Shown here: positions 47,801 through 61,366 of the stretch, one piece after another
Position numbering within the stretch: position 1 is the first letter of the stretch
How the letters are laid out: each line of letters opens with the position of its first letter
Assembly: GCA_037954235.1 (NCBI GenBank)
Contig: JBBMOA010000008.1
Span: 4,434,001-4,498,000 of the forward strand
Reading direction: 5' to 3'
Length of the DNA stretch: 64,000 nucleotides
Origin: Aulostomus chinensis
Taxonomy: Eukaryota > Chordata > Actinopteri > Syngnathiformes > Aulostomidae
Position numbers and translations under genes: made by a program
Notes under the pieces: model-generated
Told to the model about the DNA's origin: nothing
The model's database searches: none
What the model saw: the letters and a program-made list of their open reading frames with translations, nothing else

Positions 47801-48652
47801 TGGACTCTGCCTCCAGAGGGGACGTCAGCTGTGATCGTCTGTGGCTGAGGACGACTTTGGAATAGTTTTTATTAAGGGACAGTCCTCCTGCCCCCCCCCC
47901 CCCATGTTTCTTCTTCTTCTTCTTCTATTCCTAAAATGAGTAATGTCTCTTGATATTCTGGGGATCACTTGCGGCGAGTGGTCTCTTACTTTGAAGCACA
48001 AAACATTTTACAAACTGGCATGTATCATAAATACAACCAGAAGAATAACAGTAGAGTTTAAATTAATCGAGAACATTGTTAATAAATTTAAATCAGAAAA
48101 GAATCAGTAGAAAATGTGTATTGTGCCATGAGTCAGCTTTCCAAGAAACAATGGACTGAAGGCTTTGAGGAACCCTATTCATTAATTAAAACAGCGTCTC
48201 TGTTAAGTATGACATTTGTTATTGAAATACACACATTTCTAACATAGATGAATATTCATGATTAACAAATTAAATGTGTAATTCACTTCAATAACAAAAG
48301 TATATCATAAATAATACACTACTGCTGATAGCAAACCAATCTTAGCTATGTAAGCAAAAATCTAAACATTGTTTATGACATTTCTTTTTTTTTTTACCCA
48401 GTTTCTTGGTCATGCTGGCGTTCCCTCGAAATTATGTATTTGACTAGATGACATTTTTAAAATGTTATCAATTTATTGGACATATGATAAAAAGAAAAAA
48501 AGAAAACCTGTACACAGTTTCTTCTGGTTTGAACGGAGCACAGTATGTGTCAGCAGGGTCCAACATGCACAGGTATAAAGCTCAAAACCATTGTGTCCCA
48601 AAATGGTAAAAAATATCTATGATGCAGCTGGAGGGGTCATCCAGTCCACACT
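44836..48652 (-). other. Region 3' of sorcs1, possible long 3' UTR
   Basis: No coding signal. It could hold the sorcs1 3' UTR. The 46.05-46.40 kb part (GTTGTCGAAATGATATC, TTTCACGATTATCATGACG) resembles a fish repeat. CT run at about 47697-47726 and poly-C at 47890-47904. Confidence 0.35.
48472..48477 (-). terminator. Candidate poly(A) signal for distal sorcs1 end
   Basis: AATAAA on the minus strand, about 175 nt beyond the TGA of the distal terminal exon. SorCS transcripts often have long 3' UTRs, so the true end could be further left. Confidence 0.25.
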
Positions 48653-48714
48653 TCAGACGATGTATGTGGGGAGTTCTGTGGAGAATTTCACATGTACAAG
48701 AGGTTTCATACATC
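48653..48714 (-). CDS. sorcs1: sorcs1 alternative terminal exon, distal
   Basis: A strong acceptor (T-rich tract ending tttcctccag) is followed by 2 + 60 nt that complete Gly and encode CMKPLVHVKFSTELPTYIV, then TGA. The end resembles the remembered mammalian SorCS terminus STKEIPNCTSV and has a hydrophobic last residue, as in PDZ ligands. The phase matches the donor at 50839. It competes with the proximal exon for the same donor. Confidence 0.6.
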
Positions 48715-51700
48715 CTGGAGGAAACAGAAAAAAAGGTATGAGAGGATGGTTTTCTAGAGGCTGATGGCGTGACAGCAGGGGATGCTTTAAAGCTCCACCC
48801 CCAGCTGACTTACTATTTGAATTTAGCTGGTATTTATGTTAAAGTGATGTAGCACTGAGTCCAAAACCTGGCCGTGATTAGCATGGTTGAACATCTTAGT
48901 CCTTCGTCTGAAAGTCACTGGTATTTTTGAACATGTTTCTGGTTACATGCCTGAAACTAGGTCAGTGCTTCATACTGGTGTGACATATTTTAATGACTCG
49001 TTCTACAGAATGAAATATATTGACCTGCACTGGCATTACATGTGCTTTACGCTTCACAAGTCATGACAGCAGTCCTCATTTGTGAAGATCATTATTATTA
49101 TGAGCAAGAAATGAACTTTCGTGTGTAAATCTGCCAGTAGCTTGAGGTTGAGGTCACTCATGGCAATGCTAGCTAGGTTAGCCTACAAAAACGCATCATC
49201 CCTGCATCACTCTATTACCCTATGATTCCTACTCATGATATTCAACAATAGATAGATGGATAGATAGATTTCTATGGTTTGAAATGGACTGATGAAAGCG
49301 GAGTATGTCAGCTGCTCTACCAAAACAATGAGTTAAAAGAGGCTAAAAAGCCCCAAAGAGCTGAGTGCAACTTGCTGACTTAAACAAAAAAAAAATAATA
49401 ATTTAAAAAAATAATAATAATAATACTCATCCTCAACATGTCATTCTCTTGATGATGATTTGTTGATGAATCAAGACAGCAGTTTGTTTGTTTTTCTATT
49501 ACAGGTTTTCTGTTGTACATCTAAATATGTACACAATGTTGAATAAAGCTAGGTTTAAATTCTTGTTTCATTATACAAATAAAAGTCCAACATTTGGTGT
49601 TGCTAAGTCCTACTTTTTTGGTCAGGGAATGAAAAGAGAGGAAAAAAGTCCTTGCAGGTTTAGCATAAAAATCCACTGGGAACTTCCCCAGATCGTCTCT
49701 TATATTAAGACCATTTTTTTCTGCAAGTTTCTGAAATGTTTATGCAAATCCCCTATTATCTCATTAAATCTGTGCTCATCCACCAGTCTAAAAGAACTCA
49801 TTTGAAGACAGAAAAATAACTAAAAATATCAGAACCAGCCAGTGCATGAAAATTATGGTGGTTTTTGGGTTTGTTTGTTTTTTGCCTGTAGTGTCCCGTC
49901 TTGAAGTAAAGAAAAAATGATAAGTAACTTCTTTTCTCTCGTGCTTCTTTTCAAAGACAAGTAAACCGAAGCTATTGAACAGCCATGCAAAGTTTTTTTT
50001 GGAGTGTTGGACATAAAAATGAACATGGAAAACATTTAAATTGGAGGACAAAGAACAGAAAAGGTTATGCATTTGTATTGGCAGAATGCACTGAATAGTT
50101 CATTAGTAAGAAGTCTGTAGTTCCTCTCTGTTGTTTCAGCGGATGGTGTGATGAGGATGACAAAGAGATGAACTGATGCCAGAGGTGGGAGGCCACAGAC
50201 AACTAGTAGTCTCTTCTCCTAACTCTTTTATAATCAAGCTTGAGACTTTAGTTTGAACGTATTTGAGCAGAATCATTGATTTTTTCCCCTTCAATCAAAG
50301 AAGTGATGTTGTCACATAGATCCAACTATTTCAAGTTTGCGCTGCGTATTAGATCATATTATATTACATTTTTATTCATTTATAAATTTATCATTCATAG
50401 GGGTCATCTGCAGAACTGTCCTCCAAATGGCTTCTATCTATACCTCAAATACATTTTTGAGCCTATGCTCATTGGGTAAAGTTGATAATCAGTACATCTA
50501 CTGATTCTTTCACTGATCACTTTTTTAATGACACAAAAGTGCACTTCTGCTGAGTCTGAGACAGGCAGAGTCAAATAGATTTGTGTCTTTATTTTCAAGT
50601 CGTTATCAACTGTTCGACTGAGGAGCAACTTTACTGTTGATCGTACTCGTTTAGCTTTAGTTTCCATGCACTCCTGGAGCGGACCCTTTCACTTCTGAGA
50701 AACACAACAAAAAGCACAGGATGAGTCTCAAAACACAACAAAAACATGATCACACTTACGTGGAACAAATGGCAAACAATGAAGTCAAAAAAGAAAATCA
50801 GATGCCAGAAAGTCAACCGTTCTGTGGCTGCATATTTACCGACGGGCCGTGAGTTAAACTCTGTGTCCAGAGTCTCCAAAGAATGCACCAAGTCCCGCTG
50901 TGAGCTGGGCGTGGCCTCTGTTGGATCAGCTGGACTCATCATTTCTTGTTCTTTTTCGTTCTGCATCTGCGCATAGACGTTGAGGCCTGGGATCTTCCTT
51001 GAGAAAAGATTTACAGTGAGGCAAGGGGACACAAGGAGCAGCCAAAATGAAACAACCAGAGCCAGGCTATGGTGACCTGTCATTTTATATCTCTGTTTTT
51101 TTTGGTTTTTTTGGGGGAGGGGGGGGTTACTTTCATTATTGATTTCTGTTTTTTTCCCCCAATATATTTTATTTTATCTCTAAATTGACATAAGTACCTG
51201 ACCACACCTGACATCGACATACTACATATATTATTTGTGATTCAGTGGAACTCTATATTGGTCATGGTTCTAACATTAAAAGCAAATGGTATAAATATGC
51301 AGATAAATAACAATAATATAGAGGTGGTGTGAAAAACAGCTCATTTTATAATCTAATTTTAATCATTTAAAAAAGGAGAACCAAAGTGAACTGCGGCCAA
51401 TGCACACACAGCCTTGTTCTCCGACACACTTTTATATGACTGTTAAAATAAGAAATTAGAATGAGAAAAATACAAGGACAATTTAAGATTCTATTTTGAT
51501 GAAGTGTGAGTGGATTATAATTTAAAATAAAGCACGGAAAATAGGCAGGAATCTAAATATAGGCAACCATTAGCCAAAGGGCAGGATATATCCTTTGGAA
51601 CATGATGTCCACTGGAGTGGACGCATCTATTTTTAGTTACAGAGGGAAAAAAGGACAAGAGTCCCCCTCCAGTTAAGATGTGTTTTTATTCCTCTTCCTG

Positions 51701-54700
51701 CAGTTGAATGTTTGAGATTTACTGTTCAGAGTGATGAATGTGCAGAATTTGACACAAGAAGACGCATTCGGAACTGAAATGTCCACTTCCTCTGTGCTCA
51801 TTTGAGAATTTGAATTCTTTTCACGAGGTGGTCGAACAAGCATCATTCAGTATGGAAGGAAATCCAGGTCTAACATTCAAAGATTTTTAATGTAGCAATG
51901 ATACTTTCAATGCAATATGCTTGTTTGGAAAGGATCTTTGAAATTAGCATCAAAGGAAAGGAAAGCATCATCTTATTTAGTGAAAAATATTTCTACACCT
52001 TTATAATGTGATATCGCAAAATGACACACGCAAAGATAATCGTCAAATTGCTTCACACTGATCTATTTAAGGTTTTGCTCCACTGGATTCAGTACAACAG
52101 TTAATATGATACTTTTGAAATTCAAAGTTTATATTTGTCTATAAAAGGGCGGTTGCTAACAAGTGGCTGAACGAGACAGCAAATGTCATGCTGAGAGCAG
52201 AAGTACGAGGCTAGTTGTCATGCATCGTTCGTGCGGCGCCACCATATCTTTGTACTTCTAAAGATGGAATCTAAACTCCATATTTGTCAGCAGTCTCATA
52301 ATTTTTTTGTTCACTGCAGAGCTCATTTTTAATCCTAAATCTAATGTAAAGTCCATTTGGCTTTTGGCGGAGGGAACCCATGACGATGCTAACTTCCAGG
52401 TTGGCCTACAGAAACACATCGTCCCTGCAACACTCTTGTGAACTCTTGGGCAGTTGGTCTCCTGGTTGTTGGCTTATATGTGGCGCCTGTCAAGGATACT
52501 GTGCATTAAGGGGTTAATGGGCATCTAATAAATATCGAAAGTTTTGTTCTTTTCTCTAACTGTCCGTGCATTTTCATGACCCTTTGGTGCCCTTTTCCCT
52601 CGCAACTGCACCTTGGCGAGCTGACATGATTTAGCATTTGAGAAAGGTCAGCTGCGCACAATCAAAGGGCTTAATATTGATAATAACTGAAGGCTGAGTG
52701 ACATTTATTTTGCAAAGAATGACCTGACAAAAAGAATTTCCATGGGATCCTTGCAGGTGTGGGAGTGAAAAGCCATATCTCTGCCGAGAGTGCACAGGCG
52801 TGGGAGTTTGAGTGGCAGATATCAAACCCTGTAGCAGTGCTAGCAGCTAACCCCCCTCCCCCCAACACAAGTACACACACACACACACCTACCCCCACCT
52901 CTCTATCTCAAAGACATGGCGTTTCATTAATACTTTACCTCTTGAATTTGTAGATGACAAATACAGCTAAACCCACAACCACTACTGATAGCAGCATTAG
53001 CATGGCAGAGCTACTGTGGTTCTCGCTGGTGTCCACTAGAGGTGCTGCAGAGACAGGAAGACAAGTAGCACACAGCGTAAACAATACAACAATGGGCAGC
53101 AGCTGTATTTCCACCTAGCTGAATCATGCAACGAGCAGTGACAATAAAAGGATAGCTAACACCTATAAATCACAGAAGAATTGTTTTAATATACAGTAGT
53201 ATGGACTTCTCTTACTCTTTATCTTATAAGCAGCATCCCCAATAGAAGGAGGCACACATACTTGTAACGATGCTCACTCTCTGAATGTCTCTGTGTAGCT
53301 ACATGGTGGGAGCCAATCAGACACAGGGTTGGAGTTATTAGTGAAAGGGGGGGCAGCAAAGATGATAAAAATATACTGTCCACTGTGTCTGGATCTTCTG
53401 ATAGGCTTGTGATGTACTGTCCACTTCCTGCAGGAGGTACCAGAGCAGCTTTACACGGGCAGCTAAGCTTGTTTACCTGCTGATAGGTGCGCAGCGTACA
53501 CGGTGACCTGGACCCCCGGCCGCAGTGTGAACTGGACAAGGTTTTGATTCAAGGCACTGAGCATAATCTCGGAGAGCTGTCAGGGGCACAGAGGGATACG
53601 TGGTTTGAGTGGTGTGACATGTCCGTAGCCCTGATCAAAGGATTTAAGTCCAAATATGGCTTATTGAAAGGTTAAAGAATGATAGGCCTTAATCACAGCA
53701 ACCCCTGTGGCATAGGATGACACGGTAAACACAGGCGCAGAGCAGCACTTTGATAGGCCAAAACCATGAACCACCAACAGACTGAGGAGCCCACAACCAC
53801 GTTTTTATAACCTGCCTGCAAACTGAAAAAAGATCTTAAGGCCAGAAAACTGGTGGATACGAGTGTTAATGTGAGGCATCAGCAGGACTGTGACTATTGA
53901 TAAAATAGCTATCTTCATATTGAACTAGATTTTGTCGCAGGATGTTGTGATATAGCAACGTAAGACAATATGTAATTTAATATTAAACTAGACAACATAT
54001 ATCGAACTACATATTGTCTTAGGATGTTGGGTTAGAGCACATGGAAGTTAAAGTTTTTCTGGGTTTTAAAGGTTGCATTAAAGTAAAGTGATGTCATATC
54101 CTGATTTGAACAGATTGTTAAGATATTCTATTCACATTACTGGTGATTGTTTCTCAGAAATTACATTGTGTTATATATTTTGTCAGGGAACCAAAACACA
54201 TCCCCCTTCATCAGCACTACAGTAGTGATACCAAAGTATTTGATAAAAACATAAAATATTGTGATTTGTGTGAAAACTGTGGGAGTTTCAGCGTACAGAC
54301 ATGTTAAACAAGCAGTAAAATAAATGTAGGTTAAATACAGTAAGTCAAGATATCTGATGTTTTCAGCTTCATACTGACATTTGCATTCTGCGGTCATTCA
54401 GCCTTTGGTTGAATACACCAAGATAAAGAAGTACCAATTTTCTCTCATTAAAGTCGTTTTTTTGTGTGTTGGGTTTTTTTTTTCGTAAGGCACCTTAGAA
54501 ATGACAGACAGATTACTTTATTAATCCCTTTTGGACGTTCCGCCGGGGAAATTGCAATAATATAAATATGCAGATTATTTCCCTTGTTTGTAATTCATCC
54601 CAACACAGCAGATTTTTGGCACGGATGCTGTGAAGAGGGTCCATCATTAGAACCCAAGGGAGGAAATAGATCTTTGAATCAAATAGGATTCCTGAATTCA

Positions 54701-57700
54701 GGGGTTCCTGTACTGGTGGCCATGGGTTAAATGTGAGAGGTCAGGTGAATATAACCAGCAGATGAAACGTCTTTCGCTGAGTTTTGTTCTTGTGAAATTC
54801 TTCATAATTCTATCCCTGATTGGGGAAGGCAGTTCAACAGAAACAAAGAGGCCAGTGACAGTTCTGAACGATCATATGAGGCCACACAGAGGCAAAAAGG
54901 TGAACGCAAAACAATGACACATAATTACATGATAAAGTTGTCATGGTGTGGTGAAAGCATCCGGGGGGAACATTAACATTCATGTGTTCATGCCCATGAC
55001 ATGGAAGTCCAGTGTTGATCTCCAACAAAATATCAAGCTCTGAATATTCTTTCAGTGAGTTCCCATTAAATCCTTGAGCCTTTATTAATCCACTGACAAC
55101 TTGTGGTAGCTTTAAGGAAAGCTAAGCAGGCATTCCACACCCGGCTAGAGACCAGCTGGTTCCGCGTGATCCCTCACCACCTCTGACTGGAAGCAGCAAC
55201 AGAAGTGAATTCAAATCTGTGTGCTGCAGGTTAAGATGAGAACGTTACAACGGTCGCGTTTATTAGCTAGCCACTGAATTGACTTGTACAGAGTGTAAGC
55301 GGCCGTGACCCTAAGGAACCTACTTTCTTCCACCAACAACCCTTTCTGAGCTCCTGTGTTTATGTCAGACTCTTTGTCTGTGGGACCTCTCTGCTCTGAT
55401 GTATAATGCATGAGATGCAGCCTTACTTGATCTCTTCTTGCCCGACTGGCAAGTAACCTTCTGCACCGAGAGCATGGAACTTTGATATAAATCAAGCAGA
55501 TTAGCCCGACCTGAATACTGAGAGTCAGCGTCCAATCTCACGTCTTTCATTCAGACGATTATAAATCTGTCCTGTAGCTCACCTTCTCACACACACTAAC
55601 TCAAATGTGATTCTTTAACTTTGATATTCATCTTTACCTCTGAAACAAACACAACTCTGAGGAAATTTGCAGCAGGATAAGCAGAATTACAAAAAAAGGA
55701 AGCAGAATTTTGTAACATTTGATGAAGGGATGAACCCATGACATTTTGGGGGAGATGAGTTTAACACAGCAAAAAGTTGCATTTTCCCACATGGAGTTTG
55801 GCTGACTTCACCCCGGCAGAAGCATGTCCTCTCTGAGTGCTTTCTGCCTTCACTCCTGCAGCACTTTTCAAGTTACAGCCTTCCAGAATAAAAGGAAATT
55901 GATGTCCATGGAACACAATAACATACAACAAACATAGGAACATGAAACAGCACTGGGCAACCTCTTGAACAGATGAAAGCGGAAGCATCAAGTGAAAGAA
56001 ATAAACTCATTCATAACAGATGATGTTGATGTGTGCAGATAAAAATATACGAACTGATGAGATGAAAAAAAAATCAGAACATTTCAAACGAAATACATTA
56101 AAACAACAACCTTGAAAATAATATAGGAGTACAAATGAAACCCTAAAACAAGTGCAAATGACATTTTTAGTGACAGCCAGATGAAAAATTCAACAAAATC
56201 AAACTTATGCAGTCATGGAGAAGGAAAAGGGAGAAAAGACACAAAAATTAAAAAAAAAAATCCCACCGCAGATCCCATTTTTCACTCTGCAAAGGCTTCA
56301 TATATCTCATCTGCCTCGTTTTCCAAATTAATTGTGATATGAGTAATTTCTTCAGTCCTTCACCCCCTTATGTTTCTTTGTAGTTTAAATTTAGACTCTG
56401 CTATGACTAATTACATTTTCCCACTGTATGCCAAGGTCAGTAAATCTATTATACATTATTATAAGTGCAGAGTATGCTACACTTTTAAGATGTCAACCTT
56501 GAATGAAGATTTATTACTGGCTTGCAGGGGAGAGGATCAGCCAGGTGTGAGGGGGGAGGGTTAGGGGTGGGAGCCAATTGATTTCCTTCCTTCCTTTCCG
56601 TCTCCACACATGCTGAGGAACTCTTCCCACTGAGAGCACATCCAATATGATTATCAGTCTCTATCTGTTATGTGAGGCTCAAAGCTAATTTGGTCCACCT
56701 TGATACACCAGTGATTCAATGAACTGATCAACCATGACCCTGTCTGCTGAGACCCCCCCCCCCCCCACACACACACACACACACATAGGAAGTGTCTTGA
56801 GGGAGTTGAAAAGCCATTCCCCTGATAACTTGTTAATAGTTGTCAGGCTTATTGATAAATCTATTTCTGAGGTTCCTCAGGCATGTTCTCGAATTAGACT
56901 CATGTAAAAATGTTGACATGCTCCAGTAGACCAATACTGACATCTGCTGGAGGAAAGAGGAACTCTGTTTTTAGGGCGTTATCGCTAGACAGACTGAGAG
57001 GCCTCCTCTATGAAAGACAAAACATTTAAAAGGATGTTTCTGTTCTAGATGGTCGAATTAGAAATTAAGGAGGAGAAATCCATCTGCCTACATTACCATG
57101 GAGAGTAGGGAAGGAATGTTTCTGGTGTAAACACGGTGATGGACACTGTTCTTACCTGATCTAAATGAGCCAAGTTCTTCTCTGGTTTGCCCTCCATCAC
57201 CTGTTTGTCAAGCAGGAGGAAAAACTCTGCTGCAGTGGGCAAACCTGGCAGGACAGTGACCAGGAGCTGGTCCTCTCTCACACCTGTAGCCTGGCGGAGG
57301 ACAACAGAGAGAGAGAGTCAGCGGTTACAACACATCAGTCAGCTGTCACCTGGTGAGACGCGTAACCTAGAGAGAAACTTATTACGCACACTGAGTCAAT
57401 AGCAGAGATATTTGTCTTTGTATTATCCAGTCACTAGAACTGAGACAAACAGAAACTCTGGGTTGATCAAAATCTGCTCATTTGAGTTGCTTTTAACTTT
57501 GGGTAAAGGCATAAAAGCTGCGTGATAAATCCTTCAACTTTTAAACTGAACACAATTGTTCGAGTATTATTGACAAAGTCTAAAGAGACAGACATACTCT
57601 GAACATTGACCTTATTCTTAGTAAGACAATATTTGAATGAAGTGTTTTCATGAGTTTCTTATACCCAAATACAAAAGCTAGAGGTAACAGTGTATTCCTA

Positions 57701-60700
57701 ATGGACATTGGACAATGCAAATTGTTTTGGGTTTTTTTTGGGGGGGGGGGGGGAGTTTGAAAGCTAGTTGTATAGCCTTCATTTCACTTTCTTCCCATTC
57801 TACTCTTCTGGCCTCTTGAAAAGAGATATTGTACATTTGATGTAACAAATGTGCCTTTGAGGGAAAATTCTTCAAACCTTTTCTTTTATTGTACCTCCAT
57901 CTTTGAGTGTGTATAGCAAAAGAATATCTCTTCAACAGTTTTTAGTAGTTTTCTCTGATGGTTGCCCATCTTTTCTTTTATGTCTCAAGGGAATTCACTT
58001 CATATTTGTGTAAAATCATTTTAGCATGTATCTTTTTTAGAGGAGTGAGTTACACCCGTTTGTATCCTTAGCTTGCAGGTTCTCTCTAGGATCGACTTTT
58101 CACAAATATGAAGACATTTTCCAACATCAGTCCAACTGAAGCAAACATCCTGAAAACACAATGAATGCTGAAGTTCTGTTCAGTGTTTATGTCCGTATGG
58201 AAAATATCAACGTCATGATTAAAAAATACAAAAAAATAAAAACATTCTGTCTACTTATTGAAGAAAAAAAACAAAAACAATATCTATGTGCTACTAACAG
58301 CTTTGAAGTCATTCAGGGTCTTGTTAGCGTCACCGTGATGTATTTATGAGGATGCTCTGCCAGGGATGTACCAGTACATTCAAACTGTAATCGTTATTGA
58401 CTTCAGTCGCTTGCTTTTACTGATTCTTCAGTCTCTGGTTCTTGTTCCAGCTCTTGCGTGTATCTGCTGCAACTTGCAAATATGGATGTTTTCAACCATC
58501 ATGTCATATTTTCATCTGATAGTTTGTGTTTGTGCGTGTGTGCATGCGTGAGTGTGTGCGTGTCTTCCTCCTCCGAGGCTGAGGTTGTCATGAAAAAATG
58601 ATGCCAATAACAAATAACAGAACAGACATGTTCACTGAAGACTGAAGAGTCAAGTATATTTTTGGCATCAAACTTTATTTTATGGGATCAAAAAGAGGGA
58701 AAAGATGATGCAACAGCCAGATTGCTTTTCCAAAAGAAAAATCTGACAATTGATGTTATGGGGATGTTGTAAAAAGCAGATAGTTAATGAGGCAAAACCT
58801 GTACCTGACATGTCTTGTGGGGTTGACTCATGTCTTACACTTGACAGACTGCAAGCATCCCTTCAGGTCGGGTCACATTGGGGGATTAAATCTTCTATAC
58901 ACCTAAACATCCAGTCTGTGTGGCCATGAACTCACCAAGTGTGTGCAAGCCGGTGCAATCAGCACACTCTTGAACTATATTTTCCCCCTCTTCTCTCACC
59001 GTCTTGTCATTTATCATCATAAAAGTCAGATTCACATCTGAAAGCCTCAGGGAGGTCACGCTGCACTCGTAGACCGTCACAGATCCAGTCAGACACCGCT
59101 GACAGTATTTACTCCAGTGAAACAATGTTTTCCCATGAAGAGACCTGAGAGCTTTACCTGGATAAGAGAGTTCTTGATGACTCGGCTGACATCCAGCCTC
59201 CACTCCGCAACATCGGGGTTGTGGTCGTCCAGATTTGATGAAAAGGCGAGAAGATGAGAGCGGAAATATTCTGCAGGCAAAATGATAAAAAAAAAATGAA
59301 ATCCATGAAAGATGTTTTCATGTGTCAATAACTGCAGAGTGCATCCTTCCGAATGCTACTTTGTCTGATCCTGTTTATCTTCTTTGAAGAATAATTCAAA
59401 CTTATTACAACTTGGGTCTTATTTTTGGCAGTTATTTCATGTCACACAATAGTCATCCAGGAAGGAACAAAGCAACTTTGATAATTACACATGCAGGAGC
59501 TGTTAGATGATTCAAATCAACAGTTAACGGTGTATCAAAGCATTTTATTTTGACAAGAAACCTAATTTGATCAAACCCAAACATCTTTGTAACATTCACC
59601 AAGGTTTGTGTGTCTGTCAGCAGGATCAAGTAAAAACTACGAGGTAGATTTTCAACAAAACTAAGCGAGGGGTGTGGTATGTGCAAGATCGAGCCTGTTA
59701 CATTTAGGGGCACGTCAGTTGTAGCGCCACTTGGTGGCAATAGCAAATTACACGCTTTCTTTCACCCTTCTCCACCTGTTGTTTGGCCAGATCCATCTCA
59801 ACTTTAGTTAGAATTTGCTTCATAGTAACTTTGTCATGTTGTTTCCTGTTTTATCTTGAAATCACTTTCGTTCCGTGTCTGGTTTGCCTTAATTCCTGTC
59901 CTTGTCTGTTTCTCTTCTTTTTTGTATGCTCACCTGTGTCTCGTTTGTGAATCAGTCTTTGCCTGTCCAGCCCTGTCCTCGTTCTTCAATCAACTCCTTC
60001 CCTGCCCTTGTGTTATCCCACGTTTCTTGTTGTGCGATGAGTTCAGTTTATCTAGTTTTGTCTCAGTTTTCAGCCTTGGACGGATTCTTTCGTTAGTATT
60101 TTGGCAATGAATCCCTTCAGTTTTTCTGTTACATCCTGCTATCTGTTGAGTCTTTGCATTTGGCTCCACCTGCCTCCATCAACCTTGACATGTAGCTGTC
60201 ATTCAAGCCAAAATCACTATAAATATTTGTTCAAATGTGCACTGGTATAGTTCTAGTCGGCCACGGAGAGGCACCAGCCCAGATATTTTCAATTTCAACA
60301 AACATGATAATCATAGTTACTACTGTCAACTACTATCAGTTACGAACTGCTAATTCCCATTTACAGTATTTTTTTTTTTATTTTGCAGTATTCAAACTGC
60401 TAACACTGAAGTATTAACACAATCATTGTCAATTTGATACATTTAATACAAATTGTAATAAACTTTCTGATTTTTGAACGGTTTTTATTCTACAAGTTCC
60501 ACAGATCTTAGGCCCAATGGGAGTGAGCTCCAGAGTTTAGGACGCATGGAATCAAAAGCCAAGTCTGCTTTAGTTTTAAGCCCCCAGCGATAAAAATCAC
60601 ATCAGAGGACCTTTGTATGTATGCAGGTGCGTCTGCATGCAGAGGGATATGTGGTACAAGAATCTTGAGTAAATGAACAAGTGGGTCAAAGCTGCACTAG

Positions 60701-61288
60701 GAAGTGAGTCTGTAAGACTCTGACTGATGTTTACAACAGACATATTGACTGTTCACCTTATGACCTGTCTGATTGTCTGGCACCTCACGTCTCCTGCTCC
60801 ATTTGAAATGAAACCTTGTCAAATGTTAATAAGCAGTAACTACTGACTTCTTAACGTTATCTAAAAGCTGTTAACAGGAACACATTTTTAACATAACAAT
60901 AACTCTTTAACAATGGTGATTTATGTCAAAGAATACGGTGCCAGATCACTCTGTCTGGTTACAGAGCTGCTGAATCCCAGAGGAGGGAGAGTCCCAGAGT
61001 CGGCTCACCGTGGACAGCAATGGCTTTCCGGTCCTGCAGAATAGTATTCCCTGCAGACACCTGCACAGTAACTGTATTGATGCCTTCCCGGGAGAATGTG
61101 CATGCCACACTTCCCTCGAGGGTGATCACTGGCTGCTGGGGGAAAGAAAGAGAGAGAAATAGGGTGAGGGAGATGACATGGGGAGAGTCAGAGTCTCTGG
61201 GCTCCCATGAGAGACCCTTATCAACGGCTGGTTAACATCTCACACTGCTGTTATTTACACTGCAGAGGTGTCAGCCTGCTGGCAGATT

Positions 61289-61366
<78 letters not shown>

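Noticed and set aside
50631..51083. 150-codon ORF starting MTGHHSLALVVSFWLLL
   Set aside because: Only the middle is real: it is the sorcs1 tail exon read into both introns. The apparent signal peptide is intronic.
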